64,000 nt of DNA from Micromonospora polyrhachis (GCF_014203835.1 NZ_JACHJW010000001.1:2317176-2381175); one strand, 5' to 3'; shown: positions 49,814 through 57,927, counted from the first letter of the stretch. Numbers and translations are program-made. The notes: generated from the letters alone by a model not told the origin.

Positions 49814-49868
49814 GCCGCCGATCCTATGACCACCCGGATACGACCGGGACACCGTCGACCGCCCGGCG

Positions 49869-49934
49869 GCGGATGACGATACGAGTCGAGGCGGATGACG
49901 ATGCAGGTCGGGACGGATGACGATGCGAGTCGAT
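49869..49934. repeat. 22-bp tandem repeat x3 upstream of nuoC
   Basis: Units 49869-49890, 49891-49912 and 49913-49934, each with cggatgacgat followed by a variable tail. They lie between the nuoC start (minus) and the dehydrogenase start (plus). Confidence 0.85.
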
Positions 49935-50016
49935 GGGGCCGTCAGCCAACCCGATCGACCCGAGAACTGTACGGATTCGGACGCGGCGTGCGGTCGGGCG
50001 GGGAAGAATCTCCGGT

Positions 50017-51066
50017 ATGCGTGCCTTGACGGTCAGACCGGGAACCCCGGACTCGCTGCGACTCGTAGACGATCATCCGGAGCCGCCCACCGACGAGGGC
50101 TCGGTGCTCGTCGAGGCGCTGTCGGTCGGCATCTGCGGCACCGACCACGAGATCATCTCCGGCCAGTACGGTGAGCCGACGCCCGGCTCGACGACCCTGG
50201 TGATCGGCCACGAGTCGCTCGGGCGGGTGATCGAGGACCCCACCGGCACGTTCGAGCCGGGTGACCTGGTGGCCGGCATCGTCCGCTACCCGGATCCCGT
50301 ACCCTGCCCCAACTGCGCGGTCGGCGAGTGGGACATGTGCCGCAACGGGCTCTACACCGAACACGGCATCAAGGGGCTGCCAGGCTTCGCCCGGGACCGT
50401 TGGCGCGTCCCACCAAAGTTCGCGGTACGACTCGACCCGAACCTGGCGCAGGTGGGGGTGCTGCTCGAACCCACCAGCGTGGTCGCGAAGGCCTGGGCGC
50501 ACATCGAGCGGATCGGTCAGCGGGCGGCGTGGAAACCGCAGACCGCCCTGGTCACCGGGGCCGGGCCGATCGGCCTGCTGGCCGCCCTGCTCGCCAGTCA
50601 ACGCGGGCTCACCGTGCACGTCCTGGACCGCGCCACCGGTGGCCCCAAGCCCCAACTCGTCGGTGCGCTGGGCGCCACCTACCACACCGGCAACGTGACC
50701 GACCTGGACTTCGAGCCGGACGTCACCCTCGAATGCACGGGCGCGCCGGTGGTCGTACTGGGCGTGATGCAGAAGGCCGCGCCTACCGGAATCGTCTGCC
50801 TGACCGGTGTCTCCAGCGGCGGACGCATGATCGACCTGGACGCCGGTGCACTGAACCGGGAACTGGTGCTGGAGAACAATGTCGTCTTCGGGTCGATCAA
50901 TGCAAACCGGCAACACTGGGACATGGCCTCCGAGGCGCTGGCCGCTGCCGATGCGCAATGGCTCGCCGCGCTCATCACCCGCCGCCTGCCGGTTTCGGCG
51001 TACGCGGAGGCGTACACGCCGAGCGGCGAGGACATCAAGGTCGTAGTCGACTTCACCCAGCCCTAA
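50017..51066 (+). CDS. Zinc-dependent alcohol dehydrogenase, glucose 1-dehydrogenase type
   Basis: 349 residues (MRALTVRPGTPDSLRLVDDH), start ATG 50017. Medium-chain dehydrogenase: catalytic zinc region GICGTDHEI and GHESLG, structural lobe with CPNCAVGEWDMC, nucleotide-binding motif VTGAGPIGLLAALLA (about residue 190). The FDxLYTEHGIKG-like and LEPTSVVAKAW segments match microbial glucose dehydrogenases; sugar specificity is inferred. It may or may not belong to the adjacent peptide cluster. Ribosome-binding site weak (GGGGAAG, 11 nt). Confidence 0.85.
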   Translation: MRALTVRPGTPDSLRLVDDHPEPPTDEGSVLVEALSVGICGTDHEIISGQYGEPTPGSTTLVIGHESLGRVIEDPTGTFEPGDLVAGIVRYPDPVPCPNCAVGEWDMCRNGLYTEHGIKGLPGFARDRWRVPPKFAVRLDPNLAQVGVLLEPTSVVAKAWAHIERIGQRAAWKPQTALVTGAGPIGLLAALLASQRGLTVHVLDRATGGPKPQLVGALGATYHTGNVTDLDFEPDVTLECTGAPVVVLGVMQKAAPTGIVCLTGVSSGGRMIDLDAGALNRELVLENNVVFGSINANRQHWDMASEALAAADAQWLAALITRRLPVSAYAEAYTPSGEDIKVVVDFTQP

Positions 51067-51081
51067 ACCGCTTTTCTGTCA

Positions 51082-51130
51082 GAAGGGCCCCTTTACCGGC
51101 AGAATCCGCCCCGATGACAAGGGGCCCTTC
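51082..51130 (+). terminator. Terminator after the glucose dehydrogenase gene
   Basis: gaagggcccctt (51082-51093) pairs exactly with aaggggcccttc (51119-51130). The right arm and its flank (ggggcccttcct) recur near 63460 between proB and proA. AT-rich promoter-like sequence (GATAAT, TATATA) lies between here and the next gene start. Confidence 0.75.
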
Positions 51131-51227
51131 CTAACTCCCGGACTTTTACCGGATACGGCGATAATTTGCGCCCCTAGAAATTGGGTCGGCAGATATATAC
51201 ACTCCCCGATACCCATCGGGAGGTGTA

Positions 51228-52166
51228 ATGGCCGACCTGCTCATTGGACCCGCCGGAATACGGTTACCGGTTGCCCGGCTGGACGAACTCCGTACGCTGC
51301 TCAGCCCGGTGCTCGGCGACCACACGGAGACGTTTCTCGCCGGTGGACTGGCGGCGCTGCGCGCACCTGAGTCGAGTCGGGACTGGGTACAGGTCGGTAT
51401 TGCGCCCGGGGCGCACCGATGGTCGGTGGTCTACGCCGGACTGGACGAAATCGCCACCGAACTACTCGACAAGCAGATCGCCACCAACTTCTTCTTCATG
51501 CACAAGCCGCCGGGGCTGCGGATACGCTTCGAGACCGCGACCGGCCAGCACCAACCACTACACGACGCGCTCCACACCCGGCTGGACCGGCTCCGTACCC
51601 ACCTCGACCAGCTGACCCCCGGCATCTACGAGCCGGAGCAACTGCTCTTCGGCGGGCCAGCCGCGATGCCGTACGTCCATCAGATCTTCACCGCCGACGC
51701 ACGGGCCTGGCTGGGTTACCACCAACTCGCCGAGCCCCCCTCAGCCTGGGCATTCTCCCTCGCGCTGGTCCGTCAGCTCCTCAACGGCCTACGCATCGCC
51801 GGCTGGGAGGACCTGGAAGTGTGGGAGCGGATCAGACGACAGGCCCACCGGATGGTCCCCCAGGCCATCGACCCGGAGAAGGTGCGCTCGGTCGGTGGCG
51901 CCATCCGCACGATGTGGGCCGAGCCGGACCAGCTACGCAACAGCCTGCCCGCACCCGCGCTGGAGTTGGTGGACCGGTGGGGCGACACGGTCCGCACGAT
52001 GGCCGAGCAGTGGCACACCGACTACTTCGCGGGGCCGGGGGCGTTGATCGGGGAACGGGAGGCCGCCGCCTTCGTCACGATCTTCCACTGGAACCGGGGT
52101 CGACTGTCGGCGCTCACCCAGGCGCTGGTCGCCGCCGCACTGGCCGACCGGACCAGCCGACCATGA
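51228..52166 (+). CDS. Stand-alone lanthipeptide elimination domain (SpaB_C / thiopeptide-type)
   Basis: 312 residues, GGGAGG upstream of ATG 51228. The N-terminal part reads RDWVQVGIAPGAHRWSVVYA and FFFMHKPPGLRIRFET, the usual opening (LW..KLYG..fFiRY.dp..HlRlR) in this domain; EPEQLLFGGPAAMPYVHQIF matches the YEPEvyRYGG motif. In class I lanthipeptide systems this domain removes glutamate from activated Ser/Thr to give dehydro residues. It is normally fused behind, or encoded after, the LanB N-part; here it comes first and overlaps the next gene by 4 bp (ATGA). Confidence 0.88.
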   Translation: MADLLIGPAGIRLPVARLDELRTLLSPVLGDHTETFLAGGLAALRAPESSRDWVQVGIAPGAHRWSVVYAGLDEIATELLDKQIATNFFFMHKPPGLRIRFETATGQHQPLHDALHTRLDRLRTHLDQLTPGIYEPEQLLFGGPAAMPYVHQIFTADARAWLGYHQLAEPPSAWAFSLALVRQLLNGLRIAGWEDLEVWERIRRQAHRMVPQAIDPEKVRSVGGAIRTMWAEPDQLRNSLPAPALELVDRWGDTVRTMAEQWHTDYFAGPGALIGEREAAAFVTIFHWNRGRLSALTQALVAAALADRTSRP

Positions 52167-54958
52167 CCACGCCCACGGTGACCACCGCACCGATCCTCGG
52201 TGGGTCGGTGTTGCTACGAATGGCTGGACTGCCGCTGTCAGCGCTCGCCCAGGGCGGCGATCCACAGCTCGCCACCCGCCTCGCCGAGTGGGACCGGGAC
52301 ACTGCCATCTACCAGGAGCGGGCCAGGCAGGTCGCCAAACAACTCGGTGACCTGCTCGTACCGCATCCCGGGCTCCACCGCGCCCAGCGGGGCACCGCCC
52401 TGCGGGTCCGGCGAGCGCTGCACCGAGGTGACCCAGTCCCGGCCAGCTCCACCGGCCTGGCTGACCTCGCCGTGGAACTCCTGCCTGACTCCGGCCTGGC
52501 CGAGGCGCTACGCGAGACGCACGCCGCTGCCGACGCACTACGTCACGCCGGCCACGCCATCGAAGGCTCGGTGGCAGCGGAGGAGGCCCGGTTACTGGAC
52601 CTGCCCTGGCGGATCCTGCACGAGCATCCCGCCGGCCGACACACGCTGCGGCACGGGGACGTGGCCATCTTCGAGGAGATCTCCCGCCGGGTGGTCCGAG
52701 GTGAGCCGTGGACGACCAAACGGATGCGTCAACGCAGCGAGTACCTGTGGCGGATGCTCACCCGGGGCAGCGCGCGGGCCACGCCCCGGGGTTGGCTCGC
52801 GCATGTCGGCCCGCTTCCGGTCAGCGAGACCGGTGCCACCGGCTGGCTGGCCGGCAAGGCGATCGTCGTACGGGACCTCGCGGCCACTGAAATCGTCGAC
52901 AACCTGGACGAGTTCCGCAAACTACGGGCAACCTCGGCGACGGTGCTTGCCGACGATGGGGAGACGGTCGCCATCGCCCCACTGAGCTGGCAGGACGTCG
53001 GGCAGGTGGCGGTCTGGCTGGTCGATACCGAGCAGCACGGCCATGGTGAGCAGCCCGAACACGGCAAGCAGCACAGCCATGGTGAGCAGCCCGAACATGG
53101 CAAGCGGCACAGCCGGGACAAGCAGCGCAGCCGGCTCGTGGCGGTCCGCCTGCGCCGCAGCGCCGTCCTGGACGCGGTGTGGTCACTGCTCGACAGCGGG
53201 CCCCGCCCGGTCGTACGACTCGTCGACGCGCTGGCCGGCAGGGATCCGGACCGGCGGGACGCCCTACGCCGGTTCCTCGCGCACCTGGTCGAGGTCGGCG
53301 CGCTGCAACTGGGTGCCGCCCCACAGCCGAGATACACCGGATGGCAGCCGGTGGCGGCGTTCCAGCTGCCGGCCAACCCGAACCAGTTACCGGCCAACCC
53401 GGATCTGGCCGCTGCCCCGGCGTTCGTCGACGTCTACCGGCAGCCAGCCGGTGACCTGGGCCGGGCGTACGCGAGCGAACTCTCCGAACTGATCGGCCAG
53501 GCGCTACGGGTGATGGCGCTGGCCGGCTCGGACAGCCCTGCCACACCGCCCGCCCTCCCACGAGCCCTGACCGAGAAGCCGCGGCGGCTGTTGGACGTCG
53601 TCGCGGAGTGCGTCGAGGAGGACGACAGCGGCTTCAGCGGGCACGGTGACCACCGACACGACTGGCCGGTACCTCGCGACGCAGACTCCGGCTACGCCCG
53701 ACTCTTCCGGTGGATCGACGCACGGCTGCCGAATGGCGCCGCTCGGGTCGACGGGGACGGGATCGACCTCGGGCCGGCAACGCTCGACCGGTGCGGCGCG
53801 CCCGAGCAGCCGGTCGACTGGCCAGTGGACGTCCTGCTGCGACCCATCGCCAGCCGGACGGTGTCCGACCACTCCAGGCCAGTAACACCCGTAGCCGACC
53901 GCTCCAGGCCAGTGCCAGCCATACCCGACCATTCCGGGCCGGTTGCGCTGCTGGCGGACCTCGCCCCGGCCGGGGTGCTGGACGCCCGGTTCCTCCCCGC
54001 GCTACGGCATCTGGGCGCAGATCTGCCCCACGCCGAGGCGTACCGGCGATTCCTGAATCGACTCGACGACCTCACCGACGTGCCCTTCGTCGAACTGCTC
54101 ATCCCACCGATGTCCACAATGGCGGCCAACGCCGTACGTCGCCCCGGCTACACGCGGCTCTGGACCGGTGACCCGGACCAGACCGGCTACTTCCCGGACG
54201 GGGCACGACGACCGACGACCTACCTGCCGCTGTCCGCCATCACGCTGCGCGTCACCGACGGACGGGTGATCGCCGAAGCCGAAGGCCGGCAGATCTGGCC
54301 GGTCATGCACACCGCCCGAGTGCCCCGTCCCCCGTGGGACGTCATCCGGGCCCTGCTTCTGGGCGCATCACCGCAGACCGACCGGCGTGCCTGGCGGCCC
54401 CTGACCCACTCACTTCCCGCATGGCCGGACCGGAACTACGTACCCCGGATCACCGTTGGTGGCGGCCGACTGGTGCTGACCCCGGCACAGTGGCGGATCA
54501 GTCGAGCCGATGCTGGCCATCCCGACGAGCCGCTGGTCGACCGGATGCGAACTCTGGTGCGACTGCGCCACCGACTTGACCTGCCCCGTTGGGTCACGGT
54601 CGTCACCAGTCCGCACGACGAGCCGACCACCGTCGACCTGGAGAGCGTACGGGCCCCCCGGGTGCTGGACCGGCTGCCGGCCGGACACCCGGCGCTGCTC
54701 GTCAGCGAACTACTGCCAGCGCCGGACCAGTTGCCCGTACGCGACGAGGCGACGCCGGTCGACGGTGGGAGCCTGGCCGAGTTGATATTCCGGGTGCCCT
54801 TCGACACCACCGCCGACGCGGCGGCCGGACTGGTCGCCGCACGGATCCACCGACCTCCCGGCCCCTCGCCGGAGGCTCCGCCGGACCGACCGGTACCGAC
54901 GGAGAACCCACCGCCCGACCAGAGGATGGTGCCCCATGGACCAGTTCGGAACCGCTGA
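52163..54958 (+). CDS. LanB-type glutamylation protein (lantibiotic dehydratase N-domain), split form
   Basis: 931 residues, start overlapping the previous gene. Lant_dehydr_N-like: VLLRMAGLPLSALAQGGDPQ at the start, RTLRHGDVAIFEEISRRVV-type and RQRSEYLWRMLTRGSARATP region, and late PPMSTMAANAVRRPGYTRLW and PRITVGGGRLVLTPAQWR. Such proteins glutamylate Ser/Thr of the precursor using Glu-tRNA. It carries three internal tandem expansions: a His-rich 12-residue unit (53033-53104), a 7-residue unit (QLPANPN) and a 10-residue unit (DHSRPV-type, 53864-53953). The elimination domain is the separate gene upstream. Confidence 0.88.
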   Translation: MTTPTVTTAPILGGSVLLRMAGLPLSALAQGGDPQLATRLAEWDRDTAIYQERARQVAKQLGDLLVPHPGLHRAQRGTALRVRRALHRGDPVPASSTGLADLAVELLPDSGLAEALRETHAAADALRHAGHAIEGSVAAEEARLLDLPWRILHEHPAGRHTLRHGDVAIFEEISRRVVRGEPWTTKRMRQRSEYLWRMLTRGSARATPRGWLAHVGPLPVSETGATGWLAGKAIVVRDLAATEIVDNLDEFRKLRATSATVLADDGETVAIAPLSWQDVGQVAVWLVDTEQHGHGEQPEHGKQHSHGEQPEHGKRHSRDKQRSRLVAVRLRRSAVLDAVWSLLDSGPRPVVRLVDALAGRDPDRRDALRRFLAHLVEVGALQLGAAPQPRYTGWQPVAAFQLPANPNQLPANPDLAAAPAFVDVYRQPAGDLGRAYASELSELIGQALRVMALAGSDSPATPPALPRALTEKPRRLLDVVAECVEEDDSGFSGHGDHRHDWPVPRDADSGYARLFRWIDARLPNGAARVDGDGIDLGPATLDRCGAPEQPVDWPVDVLLRPIASRTVSDHSRPVTPVADRSRPVPAIPDHSGPVALLADLAPAGVLDARFLPALRHLGADLPHAEAYRRFLNRLDDLTDVPFVELLIPPMSTMAANAVRRPGYTRLWTGDPDQTGYFPDGARRPTTYLPLSAITLRVTDGRVIAEAEGRQIWPVMHTARVPRPPWDVIRALLLGASPQTDRRAWRPLTHSLPAWPDRNYVPRITVGGGRLVLTPAQWRISRADAGHPDEPLVDRMRTLVRLRHRLDLPRWVTVVTSPHDEPTTVDLESVRAPRVLDRLPAGHPALLVSELLPAPDQLPVRDEATPVDGGSLAELIFRVPFDTTADAAAGLVAARIHRPPGPSPEAPPDRPVPTENPPPDQRMVPHGPVRNR
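53033..53104. repeat. 36-bp tandem repeat in lanB (His-rich)
   Basis: Two copies, 53033-53068 and 53069-53104, differing at two positions, coding QHGHGEQPEHGK and QHSHGEQPEHGK; a partial third follows. In frame. Confidence 0.85.
53864..53953. repeat. 30-bp tandem repeat x3 in lanB
   Basis: Units at 53864-53893, 53894-53923 and 53924-53953 code SDHSRPVTPV, ADRSRPVPAI and PDHSGPVALL. In frame. Confidence 0.8.
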
Positions 54959-55097
54959 GCTGCGGCTCGACGATGTGGACAGCCTGATCGCCGAGTTGGA
55001 GGTCGACTTCCAGGAACTGCGGGAGTTGACCCCGGAGGCGGCCAACGGGCTGACGAACAACAGCTGCTGCGGGATGGGTAGCTGCCACACCTTCTGA
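54936..55097 (+). CDS. Lanthipeptide precursor peptide
   Basis: 53 residues: an acidic helix-forming leader (AELRLDDVDSLIAELEVDFQ, then ELRELTPEAA) and a short C-terminal core LTNNSCCGMGSCHTF with Cys44, Cys45, Cys50 and Thr40, Ser43, Ser49, Thr52. The ATG lies inside the end of lanB (23-bp overlap), about 11 nt after AGAGG. Position between LanB and LanC, size, acidic leader and Cys/Ser/Thr-only tail make it the substrate of the cluster. The leader cleavage site is not known; somewhere near Ala35-Gly38 is plausible. I recognise no known lanthipeptide in the core. Confidence 0.85.
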   Translation: MDQFGTAELRLDDVDSLIAELEVDFQELRELTPEAANGLTNNSCCGMGSCHTF

Positions 55098-55104
55098 TGT
55101 CCCT

Positions 55105-55141
55105 GGTTCCGGTGCGTCCTCTGCCGGGACGCACCGGAACC
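55105..55141 (+). terminator. Attenuator hairpin between precursor gene and lanC
   Basis: ggttccggtgcgtcc (55105-55119) and its exact complement (55127-55141) with a 7-nt loop, 7 bp after the precursor stop. This is the usual place for a partial terminator that keeps peptide transcripts above enzyme transcripts. It also argues for the later start of lanC. Confidence 0.85.
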
Positions 55142-55162
55142 ACCCATCGCGAGAGGTCCGCC

Positions 55163-56374
55163 GTGCGCTCTGCCGTCGACCCCATCGGGTACGCGCTGGC
55201 CCGCCGCACCCTCACCACCGCCGCCCAGCAGACGTCCGCCGCCCAGGAGGTCGCGGCCCGGGCCGACTGGGGCATTCCCCTGCTGGCCCGGCTGGTAACC
55301 ACGGTCGAGTCGACTCCGGCGGCCGACATCGACCCGACGATCGGGGTGACCGCCCGGAGAGCTGTGCTGACCTGGGTGGCCCAGCGTCGGGGCGGGGTGG
55401 CGGCGGCCCGGTTGTACGGGGACGGGCTGGCCAGCCTGGTCGTCGGTCTGGGACACGCCTGTGCTGTGGAGCCGCGACTGCGTACAGTGGCGCAGCTGTC
55501 CCGGGACCGGCTCGTCGCGTGGTGTCGACAAGAGCCCCATCCCGACGGACCGCTGGCCGTGGACTACGACCTGGTCAACGGGGTCGCCGGCGCGGTGCTC
55601 GCGTTGACGGCCAGCCCGGATCCTCGCCCCGAGCACCTGCGACCGGGGCTGCACTACCTGCTGCGCCTCTGCACCGGACCGGGGTTGGCCGGGCTACGAC
55701 ACAGCGCCCGGGAGCCCGATTCCCGGCTGCGCTGGAACGTCGGTCAGCTCAACCACGGTCTGGCCCATGGCGTACCTGGGATCCTCGCCGCCCTGGTCGC
55801 CGCGCATCCCGTGGTTTGCGGAGCCGAGCGGGACGAGGTGACCGAGGTGGTCGCCCGGCTGGCCGGACATCTCTGCCGGTCGGCGATCCGTGACGGGCGC
55901 GGGGTGCTCACCTGGCGACGGGGCAGTGACGAGACGGCCGCCACCACCGATCCCCGCCGGCAGGCCTGGTGTTACGGCGCTCCCGGCGTAGCGTGGCAGT
56001 TGGCCGAGGCCGCCCGGGTGCTGGACGATCCGACCGTCTCCGAGGTCGCCCGGTTCAGCATGGCCTCGCTCTGCGCCGCCTGGGACGACGACTACTACCT
56101 GCGCGCCGAGTCTGCTGACGCGCAGCTCAGCCTCTGTCACGGCGCACCCGGGTCGTACGCGGTGGCCCGCGCCTTCGCCGACCACGACGGGCTGGCGGGC
56201 GCTGGCACCCTGGCCGAGCATCTGCGGGACCGCATAGTCGAACGGTTGCCCGGCTGGTACGACTCGACCCGTGCCGGGGCAACCATGCTCGCCGGCACCG
56301 CCGGCACCCTGGCCGTGCTGCTCGCGGATGGGCCGACCAGCCGGGGCTGGCTCGCCCCGCTGGCGCTGCGCTGA
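55163..56374 (+). CDS. Lanthionine synthetase C (LanC)
   Basis: 403 residues from the GTG 55163, which has GAGAGG 6 nt upstream. The frame is open to an ATG at 55097 overlapping the precursor stop, but that start lacks a ribosome-binding site and would read through the hairpin. Zinc enzyme motifs are present: LNHGLAHGVPG, AWCYGAPGVAW and LCHGAPGSY (Cys, Cys-His ligands), plus the GG repeats of the alpha/alpha barrel. It adds Cys thiols to dehydro residues to make (methyl)lanthionine. The end overlaps a 55-bp tandem duplication. Confidence 0.92.
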   Translation: MRSAVDPIGYALARRTLTTAAQQTSAAQEVAARADWGIPLLARLVTTVESTPAADIDPTIGVTARRAVLTWVAQRRGGVAAARLYGDGLASLVVGLGHACAVEPRLRTVAQLSRDRLVAWCRQEPHPDGPLAVDYDLVNGVAGAVLALTASPDPRPEHLRPGLHYLLRLCTGPGLAGLRHSAREPDSRLRWNVGQLNHGLAHGVPGILAALVAAHPVVCGAERDEVTEVVARLAGHLCRSAIRDGRGVLTWRRGSDETAATTDPRRQAWCYGAPGVAWQLAEAARVLDDPTVSEVARFSMASLCAAWDDDYYLRAESADAQLSLCHGAPGSYAVARAFADHDGLAGAGTLAEHLRDRIVERLPGWYDSTRAGATMLAGTAGTLAVLLADGPTSRGWLAPLALR

Positions 56375-56470
56375 TCGATCAGGCGGACGAGCGGCGCGCA
56401 GCTCAGGCGGATGAATGGCGCTGCGCTGATCGATCAGGCGGATGGGCAGCGCGCAGCTCAGGCGGACGGG
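56361..56470. repeat. 55-bp tandem duplication joining the ends of lanC and nuoB
   Basis: 56361-56415 and 56416-56470, about 90% identical. Each copy contains the last codons and stop of lanC (plus) and the stop region of nuoB (minus). lanC uses the left copy, nuoB the right copy. Confidence 0.9.
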
Positions 56471-57048
56471 TTGGTGGCGGGCGGCCGAACCAGGGGCGCG
56501 GTCAGCGATTCGACGCTACGCGCTTCGGCTGGCTGGTCGGTCGGCTGGTCCGCCGGGGAGGCGAGCGGATCCGGTCGGGGCACCCCACCGATCCCGGACT
56601 GCTCGGCGGCGATCTTCTCCTGGAGCCGCAGGATGCCGTGCAGCAGCGCCTCGGGACGAGGCGGGCAACCCGGAACGTAGACGTCGACCGGGATGATCTG
56701 GTCGACGCCCTTGGTGACCGAGTACGAGTCCCAGTACGGGCCGCCGCAGTTGGAGCAGGCACCGAACGAGATGACGTACTTCGGCTCGGGCATCTGGTCG
56801 TAGAGCCGCTTGATGGCCGGGGCCATCTTGTCGGTGACGGTGCCGGATACCACCATCAGGTCGGCCTGACGTGGTCCGTGGGCGAACGGGATCACGCCCA
56901 GTCGGATGAAGTCGTGCCGGCCCATGCTGGCGGCGATGAACTCGATCGCGCAGCAGGCGAGCCCAAAGTTGAAGACCCACAGCGAGTAGCGCCGACCCCA
57001 GTTGAGCACGAACCGGATCGGCTCCCCCAACACTCCCGGCAGCTGCAC
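56458..57048 (-). CDS. nuoB: NADH-quinone oxidoreductase subunit B
   Basis: 196 residues from the GTG 57046-57048 ([20 protein letters not shown]) with AGGGGG 6 nt upstream; the frame is open to 57087. N2 cluster ligands are intact: [23 protein letters not shown] and [12 protein letters not shown] Pro/Ala tail of about 45 residues follows. It is on the same strand as nuoC-N but 6.6 kb away from nuoC, separated by the dehydrogenase and lanthipeptide genes. No nuoA precedes it. Confidence 0.95.
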   Translation of the reverse strand: MQLPGVLGEPIRFVLNWGRRYSLWVFNFGLACCAIEFIAASMGRHDFIRLGVIPFAHGPRQADLMVVSGTVTDKMAPAIKRLYDQMPEPKYVISFGACSNCGGPYWDSYSVTKGVDQIIPVDVYVPGCPPRPEALLHGILRLQEKIAAEQSGIGGVPRPDPLASPADQPTDQPAEARSVESLTAPLVRPPATNPSA

Positions 57049-57150
57049 GGTCGTCCCCCTTCGGTCTGCCAACCGACAGTGAACCACAGCGGTGGGAAGG
57101 GTGGATTCGGCACGCGTCCCGACCGGGGTCGGGCAACATCCCGCCCGACG

Positions 57151-57753
57151 TCAAGCAAGCAGTTCGAGCATCTGGTCGATCTGGGCGGTACGCGACAGGT
57201 CGATCCGCCGGGCCAACTCCCGGGACTGCTGATGCACCCCGAGCCGGATCTCGGTACGGGCCAACTCCACGGCCCCATGCTGGTGCCCGGTCATCAGGTT
57301 GAGGAAGGTCCTGTCGAATTCGGCTCCGCTGAGCTGCCGCAGGGCGGCGATCTCCTCGGGGCCGGTGGCCGGCATGCCACCGTGGTCAGCGTGCGCATGT
57401 GCGTTCGGATCCGCCGAGGTCGGACGACCCCAGTCACGTAGCCAGCCCTGCATCGTGTCCCGTTCGGCGGACTGGGTGACGTCGATGGCGGCGGCCAGGA
57501 TCTTCAGCTCCGGTCGCTGGGCCCGGGTCTCGGCGAGCCGTACCAGCTCGATTCCCTGCTCATGATGGGTGACCATCATCTGGAGGAACATCACGTCGGC
57601 GGCGTTGAACTCTCCGATGGCCGAGACGACGGCGGTCGGGGCGGGCGATGCTTCCGGCGGGGTGCTGGTCGGTGGGGTGGGCGCGGTGGCGCTGCCGCAG
57701 CCGGTGAGCAGTAGGAGGCTCGCGGCGAGCAGGCTACGACGGTAACGGGTCAT
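57151..57753 (-). CDS. DUF305 lipoprotein
   Basis: 200 residues. Signal peptide with lipobox LLLLTGCGS (Cys about residue 19), a Pro/Thr linker, and the DUF305 pattern FLQMMVTHHEQGIELVRLAE with a second half FLNLMTGHQHGAVELARTEI; the His/Met-rich helices suggest copper or other metal binding. GGAGA lies 8 nt before the ATG. Located on the cell surface by inference; function unproven. Confidence 0.9.
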   Translation of the reverse strand: MTRYRRSLLAASLLLLTGCGSATAPTPPTSTPPEASPAPTAVVSAIGEFNAADVMFLQMMVTHHEQGIELVRLAETRAQRPELKILAAAIDVTQSAERDTMQGWLRDWGRPTSADPNAHAHADHGGMPATGPEEIAALRQLSGAEFDRTFLNLMTGHQHGAVELARTEIRLGVHQQSRELARRIDLSRTAQIDQMLELLA

Positions 57754-57796
57754 GTCGTGGATCTCCGGCGTCTCGTCGTCGGGCGCGAGCCGGCCC

Positions 57797-57838
57797 GGTC
57801 GGGAAGGGTGCAGGTCCGGTCGGGAAGGGTGCGGGTCC
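57797..57838. repeat. 21-bp tandem repeat upstream of the DUF305 gene
   Basis: ggtcgggaagggtgcaggtcc (57797-57817) and the same with one change (57818-57838), about 45 bp before the DUF305 start. Confidence 0.85.
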
Positions 57839-57927
57839 GCGCCTGGGCCGGCTGGCTCACACGGCGCCAGCTCGTAGGCTGCCGGCTCGTGCAGTGCCAG
57901 CGACCGGACGCGGACCCGCGATGCTGG

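Noticed and set aside
51419-52162. N-terminal extension of lanB, in frame, through the elimination-domain gene
   Set aside because: The LanB-type sequence begins at 52163, where ATGA overlaps the previous stop; the extension is an Arg/Pro-rich shadow of the upstream gene.
51228-52166. Thiopeptide [4+2] cyclase
   Set aside because: The domain is related, but there is no YcaO enzyme and the precursor has too few Ser/Thr/Cys for a thiopeptide; a lanthipeptide elimination domain beside LanC fits better.
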